From positions 372,001 to 436,000 of the forward strand of contig JARUPY010000474.1 in assembly GCA_029817715.1 (NCBI GenBank): a stretch of 64,000 bases of DNA, written 5' to 3'. Shown piece after piece: positions 59,790 to 64,000 of the stretch. The position numbers were made by a program, and so were the translations under genes. Every line of letters starts with the position of its first letter. Within the stretch, counting starts at the first letter, position 1. The DNA is from Melastoma dodecandrum (taxonomy: Eukaryota > Streptophyta > Magnoliopsida > Myrtales > Melastomataceae). Under the pieces are notes generated by a model. That model was not told the origin of the DNA. It saw only the letters and a program-made list of their open reading frames with translations, and ran no database searches.

Positions 59790-62700
59790 ATGGCGCCAAA
59801 CATGATCAACGTCAAGAATGTTGTTGTGTACAATCGGCTTGCTGCTTTTCCTTCACTATCATCCGGGGGCTCTTCATCTGCTGAGTTTCCAAAGTTGGTC
59901 AAGGCTAGGACCATTGCTGAATTATATAAGGAGACTGAGGAATTGCTCAAGTCCATCTCCCCCAAGGCATCCCCAACTTACAAGGATATCGCTGAAAAGA
60001 ATACTCTCAATGATGGGGACTCTCCAAAGTGGACTTATGCCTAGTCTATGGCCATGACGCGCGAACAAGCTGAAGAGATAGAAGAAATGCTCAAGTCTGT
60101 CTCCCCTAAGGCTTCCCCATCTTACAAGGATGTTCTTAATTAGGGAGGTTCTCCAAAGTGGACATATGCTCAATCTGTGGCCAAAACTCGCAAACAGACC
60201 GAGGAAATAGAGGGAATGCTTAGAGCAATTTCCCCTAGGTCATCTCAACCAACTGCTGGTGATAATCCCTTCGACAAGGTTCTGGCGTCTCCTGTTCCGC
60301 TGATAAATTTTGAAAATATTTCGTCAAGTGACTCTCCGTCGGATTCTTCCCCAGAAGCATATTCAACTAAAGGCTTTGAAGTCATGCCAGTGATGACGGC
60401 GGATACTCCTTCACTTGAAGATCAGGTCGTAGCTCTCACAAAAACTGTGGATGCTATGATGCTTTTTATGAAAGAAAGAGAGCAGCAAATGGACTACATC
60501 GTCAAAAAGCTGGAGAGTAAGGATGCCGACAAAACATTTACAGAAGAAAGTTCTCGCACCCAAGTTGACAAAGGAAAAGGGGTCATGACTGTTGATGATT
60601 CGGCAAAGCACACGTCCATCATTGAAGATCCTATTCTAACGAAAGCAATGATAGAATTAATAAAAGAGACAGTGAAGAGCGAGCTTGAGGGCAAAACATC
60701 ACCATCTTCGGCATACTCTATGCCTTACAGCCGAAGAATCGAAGGCCTCAAGATGCCGGTCAGATATCAGCCTCCATACTTCCAACAATTTGACGGAAAG
60801 GGGAATCCACGTCAACATGTGGCTCATTTCGTCGAAACTTGCAACAATGCGGGCACTGATGGGGATTGGATGGTTAAACAGTTTGTTCGCTCTCTGAAGG
60901 GCAACGCTTTTGATTGGTACATTGATCTCAAGCCAGGCACTATTGATAGTTGGGAATAATTGGAAAGGGAGTTTCTAAACCGCTTCTACAGCACGCGGCA
61001 TGTAGTGAGCATGATCGAGCTAACTAATACTCGCCAATGGGAGGAAGAACCTGTTGTCGACTATATCCAGCGATGGAGGAATCTAAGCTTGAACTGTAGG
61101 GATCGCCTATAAGAGGAAACGTCTATCAACATGTGCATTCAAGGCATGCTCTGGAGGATTCGATATATTCTACAAGGGCTCAAACCACGATCATTCGAGG
61201 AGTTGGCGACAAAAGCTCATGACATGGAGTTAAGCTTTGTTGGGACCAACATAAATAGTATCCCAATTCCTGAGCCACCTAGAGGGACAGGAAGACTAGG
61301 AAATAGAACTGGGGGCAAGCCCGCATTCAAGGATACTAAGAAGCATGTAATGACTACAGATGCAGCTCCTGTCAAAGTGCCAATTGCAAAAGGAAAAGTC
61401 CCGGCAAATGGACAACCACCTGCAGAAGCACCCCGGATGGAGAGACAACGCCTAACTCTTGAAGAAAGGCAAAACAAGAAGTATCATTTCCCCGATGAAG
61501 ATGTTGCAGAAATATTTGATTATCTGTTTTCTTCTAAAATGATCGAGCTTCCGCAATCAAAGCGACCGCAACAAGCGAATCTAGCTGACAATCCCAACTT
61601 CTGCGAGTACCATCGTGTCTTAGGCCATCCAATTGAGAAGTGTTTCGTCTTTAAGGAGAAGGTCATGGAGCTTGTACGTGACAACAAGATCGATTTAGGA
61701 GCCTATATTGCACCTTCGAATATGATCAGTGTCACAAACAATGATACTCCTAACATCATATTCGGGACTGTCGATTCTGCTAAGATAATTGGACTACAAA
61801 GTATGGGAATAAAGCAACGATATATGACCAAGGTGTCAAGTTGTGTGGTTAGCTCTGAGGAAGCATCTACTGAAGAAGGCTGGACTTTGGTGACCCACAA
61901 AAGGAATCGGAAGAAGTTTTCTAAGCCTGTTAAGAAAACGCCTCCTATTCGAGCAAAGATCACGATGAGGTCACCAATAAAAGTGTATCCTAGGAAAACG
62001 GTGAAAGATGAGAGTTGTCTAAATGACCAGTCCTTGAAAAAGCCAACCTCGACTACGTTATGGGATTTCTTTCCGGAACATTTTCGAAAACTTGCAAATC
62101 CGTCTAGGAGTTGTCACCACATTGATGGAAACAAAGAAGTAACAGCCGCGAAGGTTGACACACCAGAAGATCCCGCAGTGGTGAATGTTGTGAAATTACG
62201 TGAAGATGGCACAACAATCACATTTTCCGATGAAGACCTTCTTATAGGTCACAAATCTCACAATCGGCCGCTATTTGTATCAGGATATGCTTATGGTACG
62301 AAGGTCAATCGCATACTGGTTGACCCAGGTTCAGCAGTCAATATCTTGTCACTAAAATCCCTGAAAGAGATTGGGCTAGGGGTTGACGATTTATCAAATA
62401 GCCGGCTAATAATCCAAGGATTCAACCAAGGGGGAGAACGAGCCGTTGGGAAGATCTGTCTCACCCTCACTATTGGAGATATGGAAGCTGGAGCGACATT
62501 CTACGTCATCGATTCCAACACCACCTATAATATGTTATTGGGACGACCATGGTTGCATGAATATGGAGTCGTTGCATCAACGCTCCATCAATGCTTTAAA
62601 TTTGTAAAGGATGGGGTAACTCACACAGTATGGGCAGATGCAAAACCCTTTACGGAAGCGGAGTCATACTTCGCCGATGCCAAATTTTACTTTAATAAGG

Positions 62701-64000
62701 GTGCCGGTCCTAAAGAAAAGGTCCTGAAGCTTGCACCAATTGAGAGGGATATCATGAAGAAGTCGGATGTAGAAGTTTCACCTATTCAACAAGAGGTATC
62801 TTCAGTTGATCCGTCAGTTAAAGATGAAAGGGCGGATGACAAGTCTAAACAGAATGTACCGATCTTGCGCTATATACCAACAGCCCTTCGAAAAGCTGGG
62901 GAACCACCTTTCGTGAGTAGCCATGCTGAAGAAATAGTGGTGCCAAAAGAACTCAACTGGCCGGTGACAAAAATGACGAAAATTGCTCAAACGAGTACGC
63001 CTTTAAAAGGTTTTGTCCGGCCTAAACAGGGGGCAATTATCTATCCAGATTCATTGCCTAACGGGCGCACTAACGGATTTGATCCAAATGCATTTAGGTT
63101 AATCTCTGCAGCCGGTTACACAGAGGACTTGAAGGCGCTTGTGGCTGCTTCAAAAAAGACCAATCCAGGAGGTGATAGCCAAAAGTAAAAATTTGGTCTT
63201 GGGTATGACACTCCTAAGCCCGTCAATCAAGCAGTGAGGAAGGCTTCAACTTAATACATCGAAGCTGATGATAAAACTACAACTGAATTGACGAGAACTT
63301 TGGTATTTGATCGACTTGGAGCCCCGTCTGAGCGAAAATCGGTATTTGATAGGCTTAGCACTCAGAAGGAAGAAATTAAGGTTCGAAGATCGGCACGATT
63401 AAGATTGAGTCAAGCTCCAAGAAGTCGAATGGTGTGGAAAAGGGTTGATAAAAAAGAAGATATCCCAATTATCATAGAAGATACAAAGGATCTTCGAAAC
63501 AAAGTTCCCTCTCGAATGAAGCGTCAAACGGTTGTTGAAGTAACTACTGGCGATGTACTGAAAATGAGCACGAAGACATGGGTATCTACCAATAGCAATG
63601 GGGAATCATCTCATAGTAATAGCGGAAATGATGCTGTCGCTTCCCACCACGTCACAATTACTAAGGCTGAGGAAAACACTTCCCCTAAAGAAGATGATGC
63701 GGAAGAGGCTCCAGAAGTATTCGAGGACAAAAAGAAGTCTACTGTTGACGAATTAAAAGAAGTCGATCTTGGGGAGGAAGGGGATCATCATCCTACATTC
63801 CTTAGCACAAGTTTAACCCCTCAGTTATACATCCAATTGTTGAAGGATTACAAAGATGTCTTCTCTTGGAGCTATAAAAAAATGCCTGGCCTTGATCCAA
63901 AGATAGCAGTTCATAAGTTAGCTATTAAGCATGGAGTTCGACCCATAAAGCAAGCTCAACGACGTTTTCGCCCAGAGCTAATCCCATTGATAGAGGCCGA
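59790..64000 (+). pseudogene. Ty3 gag-pro-RT frame with six in-frame stops
   Basis: The same frame is kept for 4.2 kb with stops at 60042 (TAG), 60141 (TAG), 60957 (TAA), 61110 (TAA), 63186 (TAA) and 63252 (TAA) and no frameshift. Domains: N-terminal repeats (60-180 bp scale) at 59900-60240, gag capsid (PVRYQPPYFQQFDG, AFDWYIDLKPG, about 60755-61210), a zinc-knuckle-like CEYHRVLGHPIEKC (about 61602-61643), protease with DPGSAVNIL (about 62322) and LLGRPWLHE (about 62535), and the start of RT (DVFSWSYKKMPGLDP, HGVRPIKQAQRRF, 63858-63975). Gag style and the DPGS protease fit the Tat/Retand-like branch of Ty3 elements. The window ends inside RT. Confidence 0.88.
59915..60240 (+). repeat. In-frame tandem repeat at the Ty3 gag N-terminus
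   Basis: About 2.5 copies of a unit of 100-135 bp encode a recurring pattern: (E)ELLKSISPKASPTYKD, SPKWTYA, then EEMLKSVSPKASPSYKD, SPKWTYAQS, then EGMLRAISPRSSQP. Unit lengths differ by multiples of three, so the frame is preserved. Confidence 0.85.

Larger units (their letters stand above)
59434..64000 (+). mobile_element. Ty3-type retrotransposon, 5' half (runs off the window)
   Basis: A putative short 5' LTR (59434 to about 59725-59727; start TGTAGACATC, end TTCA or TTCACA) is followed by a primer site (tggcatgcccagtgggac, 59734-59751). Then comes a gag-protease-RT frame from ATG 59790. The LTR borders rest on the primer site and TG...CA rule only, because the 3' LTR lies outside. Confidence 0.82.

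Overview
This window is nuclear DNA of a flowering plant, almost certainly a eudicot. The evidence is GT-AG spliced genes with short introns, plant-only families (DOMON-cytochrome b561, Gnk2-type antifungal protein, plant UBX protein, tonoplast dicarboxylate transporter, GT106 O-fucosyltransferase), Copia and Ty3 retrotransposons, a MITE and an integrated plant pararetrovirus. I cannot name the species from the sequence. Only four protein-coding genes look intact: a DOMON/cytochrome b561 gene (8225-9573, +), an MO25-like gene (10299-12960, -) and two small secreted cysteine-rich genes (19153-19569 and 23227-23637, +). Everything else recognisable is a decayed gene or a repeat.

Layout. 1-2262: a broken inositol transporter carrying a 51-bp minisatellite. 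2411 to about 5000: a diverged, reversed LTR of the long-LTR family found intact further right. 5000-8224: AT-rich spacer. 8225-14345: a conserved gene block made of DOMON-b561, MO25 and the decayed C-terminal half of a tonoplast dicarboxylate transporter; as I remember the Arabidopsis map these match At5g47530, At5g47540 and At5g47560, so the block appears collinear. 16423-23637: a duplicated 1.2-kb upstream segment, two Gnk2-like genes, a Tourist-like MITE and a reversed LTR fragment. 24430-28560: degenerate Copia pieces. 28919-29276: 3' fragment of a plant UBX gene.

29570-47673 is one O-fucosyltransferase pseudogene on the minus strand, split inside an exon by a 16.7-kb LTR retrotransposon (30255-46973) that is flanked by a 5-bp duplication (ccgct). 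That element has 3.26-kb LTRs and no gag-pol genes. Its 5' LTR was later hit by a 5.3-kb Copia element (31790-37085; 5-bp duplication acaac; LTRs differing at one of 398 positions). The homologous stretch of the 3' LTR keeps the empty target site, so the order of events can be read directly.

48000-56300 is one genome-length copy of a caulimovirid (endogenous pararetrovirus): coat-type zinc knuckle, movement protein, protease, reverse transcriptase and RNase H regions, a second zinc-knuckle ORF, then promoter, leader and a tRNA-Met primer site. It is broken by stops and frameshifts. 56300-59400 is AT-rich and repetitive. 59434 to the window end is the 5' half of a Ty3 element whose gag-pro-RT frame has no frameshift but six stop codons.

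The genes do not form an operon-like system. The window mainly shows an old gene block progressively buried in nested retroelements. Most working genes lie left of 24 kb; the right 40 kb is almost wholly mobile DNA.
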